A program made the position numbers and the translations under genes. This document shows positions 53,041 through 64,000 of a DNA stretch of 64,000 bases, piece by piece. How positions within the stretch are numbered: position 1 is the first letter of the stretch; each line of letters begins with the position of its first letter. The stretch is from Isochrysis galbana (taxonomy: Eukaryota > Haptophyta > Isochrysidales > Isochrysidaceae): assembly GCA_018136815.1 (NCBI GenBank), contig CM030935.1, forward strand, positions 4,911,691 to 4,975,690, in the 5' to 3' direction. Under the pieces are notes generated by a model. The model had not been told where the DNA came from, made no database searches, and saw only the letters and a program-made list of their open reading frames with translations.

Positions 53041-53436
53041 CCCTCTGAGGGGACCCTCGGGTCCCCCCAGAGGCCAGAGGGCCAGCTGGGCCAGCTCAGG
53101 GGGCAGTGGAGGCGTGGAGGCTGGGGCTGGGCCCCTGGCCTCCTCTGCCTCTCCCACGCTGGCCTCGCTGGCCATGGGGGCTCTCTTTGCGGCTGAGGTG
53201 GCCTGTGGCTCTGTGGTGAAGGGGGGGTCAGTACGATATGGGGTGCCAGTTCAGGCGAATGCATGTGGCGCGCGGCGCGCGCTTGGTGAGGGTCTGGGCA
53301 GGAGTGATGTCAGCTCAGCCCCTGCCAGCAGGCAGGGGCTGAGGTTGGGTGTGCAGGCCCACCCAGGGGGTGTCTGCGTTGGAGGAGGGGGGGAACGAGG
53401 CCCCCATGACCCTACCAGTTTTACTGGTAGTTGATG
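53041..53436 (-). mobile_element. LINE 5' end (copy I), head to head with copy H
   Basis: Minus strand: CAA, hairpin CTACCAGT-AAA-ACTGGTAG (53430-53412; eight perfect pairs), GGTC, ATG at 53407. The peptide starts MGASFPPSSNADTPWVGLHT and soon stops. A G/C hairpin overlaps the start. The further sequence to 53041 is a GC-rich ORF1-like body similar in style to 44490-44760. Copy H starts 60 bases away on the other strand. Confidence 0.65.
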
Positions 53437-53487
53437 GTAGGGCTGTCAAACAGGGTTTGTTATTATTACCCCCCTTGCCGACAATCG

Positions 53488-53760
53488 ATCAACCTACTTT
53501 TATAAGTAGGGGTCAATGGGGGCCTCGCGCCCCCCTCTCTCCATCACGGACACCCCCCGGGGTGGGCCCGTACATTCAACCTCAGCCCCTGCCCTTTGGC
53601 AGGGGCTGGGCAGTCAACACTCTGACCCAGACCCCCAGTGGGCGCGGTCCGCGAGCCGCACGCCCCCGCGGGGGGCGCCGGTGCACATCGCGCCGTGCCC
53701 ACGCACGGCGTGCACATGTGATTGCAAGTCATCACAGGTGCTGCGTAACTAAACACCTCT
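53488..53760 (+). mobile_element. LINE 5' end (copy H)
   Basis: CAA, hairpin CCTACTT-TTAT-AAGTAGG (53493-53510; seven perfect pairs), GGTCA, ATG at 53516. The peptide MGASRPPLSITDTPRGGPVH is clearly related to copy I (MGASFPPSSNADTPWVGLHT), and QPQPLP occurs in both. No downstream LINE domains. Confidence 0.7.
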
Positions 53761-53770
53761 TATATGGCCA

Positions 53771-54015
53771 GTTTGAAAACTATTGTTATAGTTTGAACTA
53801 TGGAGCGTGCCGCGACCGCTCCCGAGCCCCAGGCGACCCTCGCCACTGCGCCCCACCTGGGACGCCCCACGCCGCCCGAGGCGGCTCGTCAGAAAGCCCT
53901 CTCAGAGCCCATCCAACCCATCCAAACCACACCCGCGCAAGCGCGCGGGGTGGCGAGCACTGGCACCGAACAGTTTGCCACCATGGCTCTGCGCATCATG
54001 CAGGATAAACGCTGA
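53771..54015 (+). mobile_element. LINE 5' end with ORF1 start (copy D)
   Basis: Hairpin AAACTAT-TGTT-ATAGTTT (53777-53794), then GAACT and ATG at 53800. A 71-codon frame starts MERAATAPEPQATLATAPHL and ends STGTEQFATMALRIMQDKR. STGTEQ...ALRIMQ also starts the ORF1 fragment at 35796, which links the MERA 5' ends to that ORF. Truncated after about 245 bases. Confidence 0.8.
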
Positions 54016-54272
54016 TTCACGTCTGTTTACGAGAGAAAAAATATGAACGCCGAACACTGGATGTTTTCTTGTCTTGCCTGATTGCATGCGCTATTTCTGT
54101 CCACGATGGAAAGTTCCCAAACACCAATCAATGGTTGCTCGGACTTCTCTTCATTGTAGATTAGAAACGATACGAAGAGATGCGAGAAGAGATATATATA
54201 GAGGAATAGCTTGCGTGAGAGAGAGAAAAAGAGGAAAAGCAGGGAGGAAGACAGAGAGGGCAGGGGGAGAGA
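54016..54272. other. Intergenic
   Basis: GA-rich from 54175. No gene seen; probably the promoter of the next gene. Confidence 0.4.
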
Positions 54273-57200
54273 GTGAGAGAGAGGGAGAGAGAGAGAAGAG
54301 TCTTTGAGAGAGAACAGAAGAAAGAGAGAGAGAGAGGGCAGTCCCCCCCCCCGCTTCCCCCCCCCTCCCCTCTCTCTCTCTCTCTCTTTTCCTCTTATAT
54401 TCTTTCTCTCTCTCTCCTCCTTCCTTCCGTCCGCTGTCTCGCTCACTCTCTCTCTCTTAATTCCGTTCTTCGTTCTCTTCCTCTTTCTTATCTTCTCCCC
54501 GTGTTCTCTTCCTCTCTTCCGACTGCCGACTCCCTCCCCCCCAAACCGCACCCCGCCCTCCGCTTCCCCCGCAATGCCACCGCCTCCGGCGCCCTCTCCT
54601 CCTCCTCCCCCTCCCCCCCCGCCGCTCTCTCCGCCGCTCCCTCCTCCCTCCCTTCCCCCTCGCCTTCCCTCGCCGCCCCTTGCTCCCCCTCCCCCTCCCT
54701 CCCTTCCCCCTCCCCTCCGTCCCCCTCTCCCCCTCCCCCTCCCTCTCCCCCTCCCTCTCCTCCTCCTCCTCCGCCAGTCCTCGCCAGCCTCGGAGGATCT
54801 CTGCTGCGAGCGAGCGCAGAAAGCGTCTCTGCGACCGCGCACTCGCTCCTCATCTCGCTCCTCAATGGGAGCGTCTGGCAGCCCTCCGTCGCCAGCGCAG
54901 GAGCTCTCGCCCACGTGGCGCTGCGCCAGTCGATTGCCACCGCGAGTGAGCAGCCGGGCCGAGCCAAGTGGAACGCGCAGATGCAGGAGGAGTTCGCTGG
55001 GGCCATCAAGGTGAGGGAGAAGGCTGGACGCACTCGCGCGTCTGAGGGGGGCGGGGGTGAGTGGAGGGGCGGTGCAACACGCAGCGAGCGTGAGCGAGCG
55101 CAAGAGCTGGCGCCAAGACTTGGAGCAAGAGCGGCAGCTGTGAAGAGCTTCTTTCAGGGCTGGGAACGAGCGACGGGATCGGCTTCTGTGAGGAAGAATC
55201 GCATCGGGGCGTGGGATATTATGGGGGGAGGGGGGGATATTCCCGCCCGGATCTTTGCGCCAGGACTTCTGTGCACCGCAGACAGCTGGCGCGCACAGGC
55301 AGTGTTTGGGCCGAGAACCGCAGCGCATTGCTCAAGCGACGAAGCTGGGTGGCCTCGAACGTCTCCCTTGAGCCTAGTGTAGAAGGCGGACGGGCTGGGC
55401 AGGATAAAAAGTCCAACACACGCGACGCTTCGCCGGGCTGCCACTACTGAGGATGAAAGACTGCTCGGGCATTGCGAGGGCGCACTTAAAAGACGTTGCA
55501 GAAGCCAATCCGCCGGGACGGGGAGGGAGTACCCTACCCTTCTTGTGCATGCCCTGTCAACGCTGTCTTGCGCGTCGCTTGCAGGTCGGCCTGCTCCTCA
55601 ACGGGACCGAGGTGAATGACCCATCGCTGTGCGAGCCGCGGCCGCTGCCCTCCACTGGCAGCCTCACCGCCGAGGAACTTGAACGGGGCTTTGTTGGTGG
55701 TTGTTCAACGGTCAAGGTGATTGTGCCACAGCTGCCAGGATATGAGCTCGAGCCAGGCCACGACGAGGTGCTCGCGCTGATCATTAGCGGGTGCGCGCCG
55801 CCCTCCTTGCAAGTATGTCGCGCGTGTTTCTCCGCTCACGCGCTTCCTCTCGCCTGCCACAGCCACTCAGTCTACGCCAACGCAACTACTGAGGGGGGCA
55901 CTGGCGCGCAGGCCATCGCCTTCCCGCACGTGCGCATCCGCGCAAGGTACCCGTGCAGGTAAAGGTGCGTGGCCCAACGCGTGATCTCGTCGCGCACGCC
56001 GAGCTGGTCCCTTTGCTTACATCGGCGCGCAGGGAGCAGACGGCGTGTGCCCCGTGTACCGCCGAGGCTGGCCACGACGAGGAGGAAGGCGACGACCCCG
56101 AACACAACCAATGCGGCTGGTAAGCCCGCACACCGATCTACCAAACATTCTTGTATCGCCACTTGGCCACCAGCCGAACCCCCGCTATTCCCACTACCTG
56201 ATTCTAGGTGCGCCGCCAACGGTGCATGTGTGCCCAAGCGTGATGGCGCTATTTCGAGCGCCGAGTGCCCAGGCTTCCTCACCTACTCGACCGATGAGTG
56301 CGGCGGTGGCTCATCGGCGCCGCACGGCTCGGCGGAGCGTACGCTCCGCCGGCTTGGTGTCGGCGTGCACGTGCTCAATGTGGGCGACGTTGATTTGAAG
56401 GCGCGTGTGCGCCGCCCGCCTGCGCCAGCCGCCTGCCGTGGATCCTCACTGCCATCACACCAACCGCGTCGCGACGACAGGCCGCACGCTTCTACGCGGA
56501 TATCCAAATCTTTCTTCATGTTGAGCAAACGCGCGACGGCGAGGACAAGCTCTACGCCCGATCAGCTATTCTCGACCCGTAAGCTACACCGCCGTCAGAT
56601 AGCCTCGTCCCTGCATCTTACAGCTGTCCTCCCTACCTGTTACTCCAGCTCGCTCGCCGAGTGCAACGGGATGCCCTACTGGCGCCAGTTCCAGCCAACA
56701 GAGGAAGACTTGCAGCGCCTCGACCTTGGCCTCTTTCTCGTCAACATCGACCGGTACCGCTCGGTGGAGCTGGTGCGCGCCAGCTGCGCACCTCCTCGTA
56801 CGCCCAGGCGCCAGCGGTCGAGCCTCCTCTTTGCTGAGCACCCCACCCACCCACCCACCCGTGCACAAGGTGCGCCATAATGGCTCGCTCCACCACTATC
56901 GTGTACAGTCCAACTTCTATTTCCGAACTAACATTTCATTCTGGCCGATGAACACGGAGCGCCTGGAGGCGCGCACCTCTCTGCTGCACTTCTTCGTGCC
57001 AAACCTCCCAGTCCACCGTTCTCCCACCACCCCCCTCGTCGCCCTTCCGCTTCCCCTCCCCCTCACGCGAGCGCCATATTCCTGCAGATCGTGCTTGAGA
57101 CGCAAACTGAGGCAATGACGCGCGTCGAGCGCCTCCTATTCTGCACCATGCCCGAGTACTCGGGCCTTTCTCAATCGGTGCGTGCACCTAGCCCCGTCTG

Positions 57201-60200
57201 GCTACGCCAGCGGCTTTCCCCATTGATGCGCTCGACGTTCTCTAACGCAGGTCCGCTTCCCCGGGTCGCTCGATAATCAACGGCTGAGCTATGAATCGCG
57301 CGTCGTTGAGACGTGCGGCCCGCCATTCCAACGCCCAATCCGTCAGTGCCTCAAGGGTGCGGGACAAGGCATGACGCCCGTGGATGGCCGCGAGGGTGGT
57401 GCCTCCATGTCGCCGGCGCGATGGGAAGATGGCAGCGTTGACGACGATCGCGGCGAGGGTGGTGGTGGCGCCCGCGTTGTGCACTCGGAGACCAGCGGAG
57501 GCACGATCCATCTCTTCGATCAGGTACGCCATGTGGACACACGAGGTGCAACCACGCACATCATACATAACGAAAGCTGTCCGGCACGTGCAACGCAGAC
57601 GTGCGAGTGCGACACCGTGTCCGATTACCGCGAGGGCTACGACCGCGAGAGCTGCGGCTGCCAGGGCGGACGAATCCCCTCGTCACGATTAACGTTTGCC
57701 GTCCTCTACAAGACTCCAGAGGTGCAGCCTTGAGACGAGCCTGCAGCCCTTGCAACGCGTGCCAAACTTACACTTTCCGCTTCCCCGTCTACCTCGCTCT
57801 GACCCAGGTCGGTGCCGCCATATCTGCCTTCATGGCGCCCGTTTTCATCATGTTCGTCAATCTAGGGACGTACCTCATCCCGCCTAAGGTGCGCCGTGCC
57901 GCGCGACCCGACGCTCGTTCAGTGGCTGACGTTGCCATGCATAGCCACGCTTTCCCCCTCGCCCCGACGCCGTTACCACTGGGTTCCTGCAGGCCATCGA
58001 GACGCGCTTCTCCCTCTCCAACTCTGGGCTCGTCGCGCTTGTCCTCTTCCACGCTGGCCTAAAAGGACAGACGCCCCTAACCGGCGTTCTCACGTTTGCC
58101 GGTGCGCCGCTGTGTCCTCTCCATCGACGCGAGCGCAACTCACGCGGTCCACTCTCCCACGTTGCACCCCTTAGACAATGTCATGATTGGCTGCTACTTA
58201 GTACTCCTCACATCCTTCGTGATCTCGGCCATCATCCTCACACTTCGTTTTGAAGAACGCCCCATAGCTGCGCAGGTGACGTTGAGCGATCGCCAGTCCG
58301 GCGACGACGGCACGGCAAGTGCGCGTGCGCGGGGAATGTTGTCTGACCTTTCGTCGCCTTGCTTCCCCCATCCACCTGACCTCATCGCAAGGTTATGTTC
58401 GAATGGTGCCGTGTTTTGGGACCCGTGTACAGCATCCTGGCCTTTTACGGGAGCCTCTTCTCCTCGATGTCCTCCCTCTCTATCATAGTAGTCTGCGTCG
58501 TAATCTTCCTTGCTTTCGCGTTGGTACGCTCAACTGCGCCGTTGGCTCGCGCCCTGCGTGGGTCCGCCCCATCAGCTAGAAGCAGGCATGGTGCACCACT
58601 TCTAGCGCTGATTGCCACCCCAATCGCCCTTCCCCCCTCTTTCTGTGCCAGTTCAAGGGCTGTGCCGCACTCTTCTACCAGCTGCGCCTCTCGCCGCCCA
58701 ATCGTTTCGCCGTCCTGCGACGCATAGGGCATGCCCAGCCGACAACTGTGCGCGGAGCGGTGCTCAAGCGGCTGAGGTACGCCGCCTCCGTAGACGCCAC
58801 TTGACTTTTCGACGCGCGGGCCACGGGGATTGATTCCCGAACCCCAATTCTCAATGCATTCCATTGACAAAAGGATTCACTCAACATCCACCTCAGTTCC
58901 GTTGCTGTACGGAGTGGCGAACGCATCCTCAATATTGTACCGGGCTCGCTATCCCCCAGGTGGGCTCCTTGCCTTCCTCACCACTTTTCGAACGTCCACT
59001 GCCGCGCCTCTCACAATTGGCATCCCGGCACGCTGCCACGCCGTTGCACGTGAAGTCGCCGGCCTTACGTTCACTAGCGCGCACGCCACACAGCGGGCGC
59101 GCGACCGACCCATTCACGCCCTCTCTCCCGTCCCCTGCCACGTGTAACGTCCAGGTCGGCCGGGTACCCGCCCTACTCCCCCTTGCATGCTCCGAGCCCC
59201 ACCGCGCCCGCTGCCGCCGCCGCCGAGGCTGCTAATGAGGCGCTAGCTGCCGCGCTCTTTCGGAACCTTGCCGGCGAAGAGCTTAGGCTTGGTGGTGGAG
59301 AGGGGCTGCCCTATGGCAGTGGCTCGTTCATGAGCGGCGGCGGCGGCGGGTGTGCGCTCACCGGCTCGTATGGGGCGGACACGTGCCGCCTTGCCACGTG
59401 GTCACTGAGCCTCCGGAAGCGCTGACTCTACTCGCACCTGATCCGTTGGCCTCAGATACCCGAGCTACGCGTCGTCTGCCCGGTCAGTCCGTCCCGCCGT
59501 CCCCACATCGCCTAGCTCACGCTTTGTGCCCTTGCTCGGGCGTGACCACCTAAGGCCGGTTGACGCCACCTCATCGATGGCTCCGCCCGCTACGGGCGAC
59601 GCTTGCTGCACCAGCGGCAGTGGCAGCGATAATGCGGGTGTGAACGTCGGGCACAGCGGCTCCTGTGAGCACGAGTCGCTCCTCGAAAACCGCAACACGG
59701 AATCGGAGCATCCCCGCTATGCAGGCGAGTGCACCCATTGTCGCGCCTGCCGTGACTTGGGCCGCGCCGTCTGATTATGTCGAAGTAAGCTTCACGTCCC
59801 TTATCACCCGCATCCGGCCGCTTGAGCTGATTGGCCTCTGCGTTGGGACCCGCAGACTGCTCGTCAGACCCCATCCTCGCGAACGCCATTGGTTCGCTCG
59901 TCGCTCTCCAACGCAACTCCGCCCAGCAAATTACTTCGCTGCAGGTGAGCGTCACGCACAGGCGCGGCGACACCGCTGGGCAGGCGCACACAAGGATGTT
60001 CAAGCCAAGACGGCCATTTCATTCTGAATGAGCCCGATTGGACCAATCGTTCCCAAATGATGGAAATATTTGTGCCCCATGCTTGCACGCTCCCAGGCTC
60101 AGATCGCGGCGTTGCAGACAATGCAGCGACAACAGCTGCAGATACAACACCAAGCAGGTTACGTAGCACGTGAGGCACTTGCTGCGACGGCCGTAAATGA

Positions 60201-60621
60201 GGCCAATATCGCCGTTAGCTCACCCGGCGGAGCCCAGCTCGCCGCTCGCCGCACCGTCCTTCCAGAGACCGAACTGCAGGTGTTGGGCCACACGCCCACG
60301 GCCGACGAAGCAACGCGAATGCCGGCACCAGTGCCACTACCGCCGCCCGAAGGCGCTGGTGTGAATGAGTGGCCAATGCCGCCGGAAGGCCTCATGGGCG
60401 AGTTTGACGGCGGCGATGTTGATGTGCTGGACTTGGCTGAGATGGCAGAGAGAGATACTTTGCTTCACGTCACTGCAGCGGACAACGTGGGAGTGGGGCA
60501 AGAAGACTCAACAGACGGCGACGGTTGGGTGGCTGCGGCCCACCCACCTCAAGCTGCGCAAGGCGGTGGGGGCGCTCAGCAGTCCGTAGCGGCGGCCTCC
60601 TCGGTGGCTCGAACAGAGTGA
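54273..60621 (+). CDS. Many-exon membrane protein resembling pentameric ligand-gated channels
   Basis: About 18 small exons; start not settled (the frame joining exon 2 has no Met after 54273 until 54981). Exon 1 ends at 55010 (EFAGAIK), exon 2 is 55585-55812. The extracellular part is Cys-rich with possible N-glycosylation sites (LLNGTEVND, RTNISFWPM). Hydrophobic exons are 57808-57888 (VGAAISAFMAPVFIMFVNLG), 57993-58101 (SNSGLVALVLFHAGLKGQTP), 58175-58275 (DNVMIGCYLVLLTSFVISAI) and one near 58391-58524 (two more spans, SIIVVCVVIFLAFAL). All join in phase. A strand-rich ectodomain, four spans and a TPLTGVLTFAD linker between M2- and M3-like segments recall Cys-loop-type channels. A Cys cluster (CECDTVSD...CGCQGG) precedes span 1. 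The C-terminus is a soluble Gln/Ala-rich tail with AQIAALQTMQRQQLQIQHQ, ending at 60621. The family call is tentative. Confidence 0.5.
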
Positions 60622-62480
60622 GGCCGTACTCCAGCGTGCACGACGCGTGCCGTCGAGCTGCGACAATGCTGAGCACTGATGGGGGGCGGGATGTCCTGCG
60701 GGTCGGGTCGGACGGCTCTTCCGTCGCCACGAACAAACGAACCCGAGTCTTTGCCGAGAGAGGTCGAGGCAAACCTGCTCGCTCCATAAGACGGCCTTTG
60801 CAAGGTTTAAGGTTCGTTGAAATAGTGGGTTAAGTGATGCTTCACGCAAGGACAACTCGGCAGGACCGTTATTTTCGAGGTGGAAGCATCGGAGTTGGCA
60901 GGAGATTGCTATGAGAGAACGGAATGCGCGTCCTTCCTCCACCCGCCGGGAGAGATGCCGACCTGCGCCTTCAACGCGTAGGAGGTGGCTGAGTCCGAGC
61001 GAACGCTCTTCGCGGCGATGCGTCCGGAAATGAGTAGATCCTGTGGCGGCGTCGCTGCAACGCGAGGGCCGGCATAGTAAGACGTAGCGACAGGACCGCG
61101 TCAATGAAGTGGCGAGGTATGCGTTCGTAGTTGAGCGCGTCTTGAGCACATGAGAGTTGAGGTGTGTATAGGCAATAAGGTTGTGGTGCGCGACATTTAT
61201 GCATGCTTCGGTGTGCGCCTCGAGGACTTGCCACGCTTCATTGCTGCGCTCGATCTCCATACGGGCTTTTCGACGCCGAGGAGTGATGTCACATGCGCCG
61301 AGGAGACAATGCGGCGAAGCCTGTAGCGCTTCGAGACAGGCGGAAACCCTTCCTCGCACATGCACAATGCATAATGCGCGATGCTCCACACTCTCACACC
61401 CTGCTTTTGCGGTTGCACGGTTTGGTCGTAGGTCGGTCAAACAGGGTTTTCACTAGGGGTGAAAATGACCATCTCAGAATTGAGGAAATTTGAGGATATG
61501 TTTCGGTAGAAAGTTCCCAATACCAATCCACCCAACTAGCACATGTCCAGGGCTCGTTAGGACCCGGACCCCCCGCCCTTGGGCCCCCACACGTAAGAAC
61601 CGTAATCATACTCATAATGAATAAATTAATTAGTAGTAATTAATAATTAATGTTAATTTATATCCTAGCCAACCCCGCTAGCTAATCGGACACAACTTAT
61701 CCGTCCCGGAATCCCGCCATGCCTGACGAGCCAGGTGTCCGAGTGATATCGGTGCACGCACCGATTCCGCGCACCCCAGCGCGTCGCGTCCTCTCCTCGA
61801 GTCCTGAGTCCACGCTGGGGGAAACCCCCTTTCCCTTTTGGGTAAAAGAACGCGGGGGGGGGGGGGGGGGGGGGGCAATCGTGGAACTAGGGGCCCAGAA
61901 GCGCTAATCACTCTCGCCGGAACGAGAGGCCGCGGCGAGCCGCGGCCCTTCACTCCTAGCTCTGGCGCCCCCTTGTTGCATCCGCGATCGACCATTTTGT
62001 TTTAGAAGTTGTTTGCGTGTCTATGTCCCCTCCTCGCGTCCTCGCAGGCTAGCAGTCACTAGTCACCGTCGCAGGATCCTACATTCGCCCATTCGCCCTC
62101 TTTGCCCTCGCCTCCTTTGTCGCCTCCCTTGTCGCCTGCTTTGCCCCTCGCCTCGCTTACCTCCTTGCGTGCTCGGACGGAGCGAGAGAGTGCGATATGA
62201 AGAAGAAGAAAGGATTTCCTGGGTGAGTTGCCGCCAGCGTTTTCTTCCATAAACACCCGTTTTCTTGAATAAACACCCTTCCATACTCTCACCGACGATA
62301 GTTTCGTTGTAGTGTTGAAAAGTCGCAAGGCACCGCCATAAGAACGACCTTAAGATTGATCGTAACAGCACCGTAAGATTGAGGTATGAACAAAGACAGA
62401 GTACGAGGTGACTGCCAGCGAAATGGGAAATGGGACAGGCCCCTTGACAGCTTACGGGGGGGAATAGGGCCTGGGGGCTC
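60622..62480. other. Intergenic, no confident gene
   Basis: Frames here carry no motif. At 61430-61475 GTCAAACAGGG is followed by TTTTCAC-TAGG-GGTGAAAA and ATG, which might be another hairpin-ATG module. 61610-61670 is AT-rich (TAATTAATAATTAATG). A G-run of about 20 is at 61856-61875. Confidence 0.45.
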
Positions 62481-62483
62481 GAG

Positions 62484-62810
62484 GACAGCCCCCCGATAGC
62501 TCTCGGCGCCCGTCGTTTTCCCCCAATAGCTATTGGCGCCCGTCGTTTCCCCCCCAATAGCTATCTATCGGGGGCGGCCGCCTTTCGCCCCCGATAGCTA
62601 TTGGGGGCCGACCTTAAAACGCGATAGCTCCCCGGGTCCCCGGGGGACGTAAAATCTCCCGATAGCTCTCGGGGGATTTTCTCGGTCCCCCGATAGCTCT
62701 CGGTGGGGCTGTTGGCGATCGGGAGAAAATTTCCCCCCGATAGCTCCTGGGGGCCCCCGATAGCTCCTGGGGGGCGTTGGCTCCTGGGGGGTAACATAGC
62801 TATGGTCCAC
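62484..62810. repeat. Array of CCCCGATAGCT(C/A)(C/T)-GGGG palindromic units
   Basis: About ten units of 20-33 bases, each centred on GATAGCT or AATAGCTATT flanked by C-runs on the left and G-runs on the right. Examples: CCCCCGATAGCTATTGGGGG (62587), CCCGATAGCTCTCGGGGG (62660), CCCCCGATAGCTCCTGGGGG (62736 and 62756). Each can fold on itself. Spacers vary, so it is not a simple tandem repeat. No CRISPR-like constant repeat length and no cas genes. Confidence 0.8.
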
Positions 62811-63149
62811 TAACACTACCAGTCTATGTAGCTGTGGGCCACTACCAGGTTGAAACACGTTTGGTATGGCCGGTGGGTGTTCAAGCCTTACCGGGGACAC
62901 CCTCGGGGGGAGGGGGCGAACCGTGGCGAGGCTTTGGCCGTTGGTTAGGAGGCGGCCAAGGAGGCTGACAATTTACAATTTCCGTTGTCTTCCTCCCCCC
63001 TCCCAAGACTACACGGTAGTCTTTAAGACTACGCGTTTGCGCAACCGCTTTGGGTCCATGCTGTGCGGCTTCAGCGTACGATTTCTGTGTGGAGTTGGTT
63101 GTTGATTGGAGGGCCCAAAAGCTCCCAGAAGTGATTGTTGTGTCAAGTG
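62811..63149. other. Intergenic
   Basis: No supported gene. The frame at 62866-63105 lacks motifs. Confidence 0.4.
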
Positions 63150-63705
63150 CCCGCCCCCGAGGGGTGCACTGGTGGTAGCGGAGTTGCCACCATGGGGGTG
63201 GCAGCAGTGTTACTACCCACTACCCACCATGGGGAGTCCTTGTTGTGGAGGCAGGTCGAGGGAGGCAGGCGGCTGAGCCAGCTTCTGGCTCTGCTGGTCT
63301 GCAGGGAATAAGGCTCAGCCTGTTCCCTGCTTCTGGTGTTGGTGTTGCTGAGGTGGCGAGGGCGGAGGGGCCATGTTGACGTCGGTGTCGGGGGGGCAGA
63401 GGCCTGCGCAGCGCTTTGGCTACGGCGGCTTGGGGCGGCCGCCTGTGGGGCGTCGTGGCGGCAGGGGGCTGGGAGGTGGAAGCGGTCGGCGCGCGCTCCA
63501 TGCTCCATGGCTAAAAGTATAACAACAGTGCTTTTTTCGTTTTCGTCATTTGTCATTGACCCCTACTTAGCTACAAGTAGGTTCCTCCTAGCAAGCCATA
63601 GAGCATGCTAGGAGCATGGGTGGTTCTTCGTTGTTGGGAGGAGTGGAGAGATGGGGGGCTCGTGTCCCTCCATGGGCGAACCAAGTATTGACTTAGTTGC
63701 ATTCA
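63150..63705 (-). mobile_element. Stack of LINE 5' ends (copies K, M, L, E)
   Basis: On the minus strand in order: K, hairpin AACTAAGT-CAAT-ACTTGGTT (63698-63679), CGCCC, ATG 63673, MEGHEPPISPLLP; then L, CCTACTT-GTAGCT-AAGTAGG (63581-63562), GGTCA, ATG 63556; then E, a degraded hairpin near 63531-63511 and ATG with MERAPTASTSQPPAATTP. E continues into a GSNTAATPM...PPVHPSGAG segment to 63150, like the window-start ORF1. On the plus strand, M has CCTAGCA/TGCTAGG (63587-63612) and ATG 63616. The modules lie within 200 bases, so several 5' ends are stacked. Confidence 0.7.
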
Positions 63706-63710
63706 TCTGT

Positions 63711-64000
63711 CATCTATCATCTAGTCTATCGTTCCCACTGTGCATGCTGGCGCCCCAACTACCAACTAGCCCCAAAGTCAGCCGAAAATGCGTGTGCAGT
63801 AAGGGTGACCGGTTGAAGCAAGAGAGGGCACGCCCTCGCATGTGTCAGGTCCTCGACCACCGACTGCCATGAAATCTGCCCTGGACATATACCTAGTGGG
63901 CAAGTGCCATCTGAGCTGAGCAATAAGACTACCCGCTATCCGTGGCTTTTGAGGACGGTAGTAGCGTTTTCCGACGCTCGGCCATAATGCCAGTGAAGTT
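63711..64000. other. Window end, nothing recognised
   Basis: No motif or repeat recognised in the last 290 bases. Confidence 0.4.

Noticed and set aside
61437..61475. Further hairpin-ATG module
   Set aside because: The stem pairs, but flanks and loop differ from the family and no ORF1-like start follows; kept only as a remark.
62484..62810. CRISPR array
   Set aside because: Units differ in length and sequence, spacers are irregular, and the genome is eukaryotic.

Overview
The window is nuclear DNA of a GC-rich, intron-containing eukaryote with TTAGGG telomeres. Genes have many short phased introns, often with GTGCG-type donors. One protein has a signal-plus-transit-like N-terminus followed by a tandem domain that I associate with red-lineage algae. 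Together these suggest a secondary-plastid alga, most likely a haptophyte; this is inference, not proof.

The strongest structural fact is at 45.3-46.9 kb. A TTAGGG array runs into a 100-N gap (46006-46105), and a CCCTAA array comes out of it. Two chromosome ends are therefore placed head to head, and the scaffold join is probably artificial. Positions 1-46005 and 46106-64000 should be read as two separate chromosome ends. A second 100-N gap (12501-12600) lies inside a gene.

Layout, left arm: LINE ORF1 and hAT transposon remains (0-3.7 kb); a very large USP9X/USP24-type deubiquitinase (4.9-15.7 kb); a partial cytochrome b561 domain and a membrane-anchored 2-oxoglutarate dioxygenase (16.5-18.1 kb); a divergent SIL1-like / short-chain dehydrogenase pair (19.7-22.1 kb); a hAT element nested in another hAT gene (22.6-23.9 kb); LINE pieces including an RT-less but end-complete copy (24.5-28.5 kb); a putative plastid protein (29.5-30.4 kb); MTFP1 (32.1-33.9 kb); a chromodomain ORF broken by a 5'-truncated LINE (36.5-39.8 kb); NOG1 (40.8-43.3 kb); a BED-finger hAT fragment and then the telomere. 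Right arm: subtelomeric repeats, a Cys/His-rich ORF, an ADP-ribosyltransferase-LRR fusion gene (49.2-52.1 kb), a many-exon channel-like membrane protein (54.3-60.6 kb), an array of GATAGCT palindromes (62.5-62.8 kb), and stacked LINE 5' ends.

The most unusual system is a LINE family whose 5' terminus is a short hairpin directly before the ORF1 start codon. At least 14 candidate copies occur here. Stem sequences differ between copies, but in about ten of them pairing is kept, mostly around a TTAT-type loop. In one subfamily a second G/C hairpin covers the start codon. A copy with an exact 18-bp target-site duplication shows that the hairpin is the physical 5' end. The 3' ends finish in a run of T, not A, on the coding strand. 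On both chromosome ends, the first non-telomeric sequence is one of these 5' ends facing the telomere.
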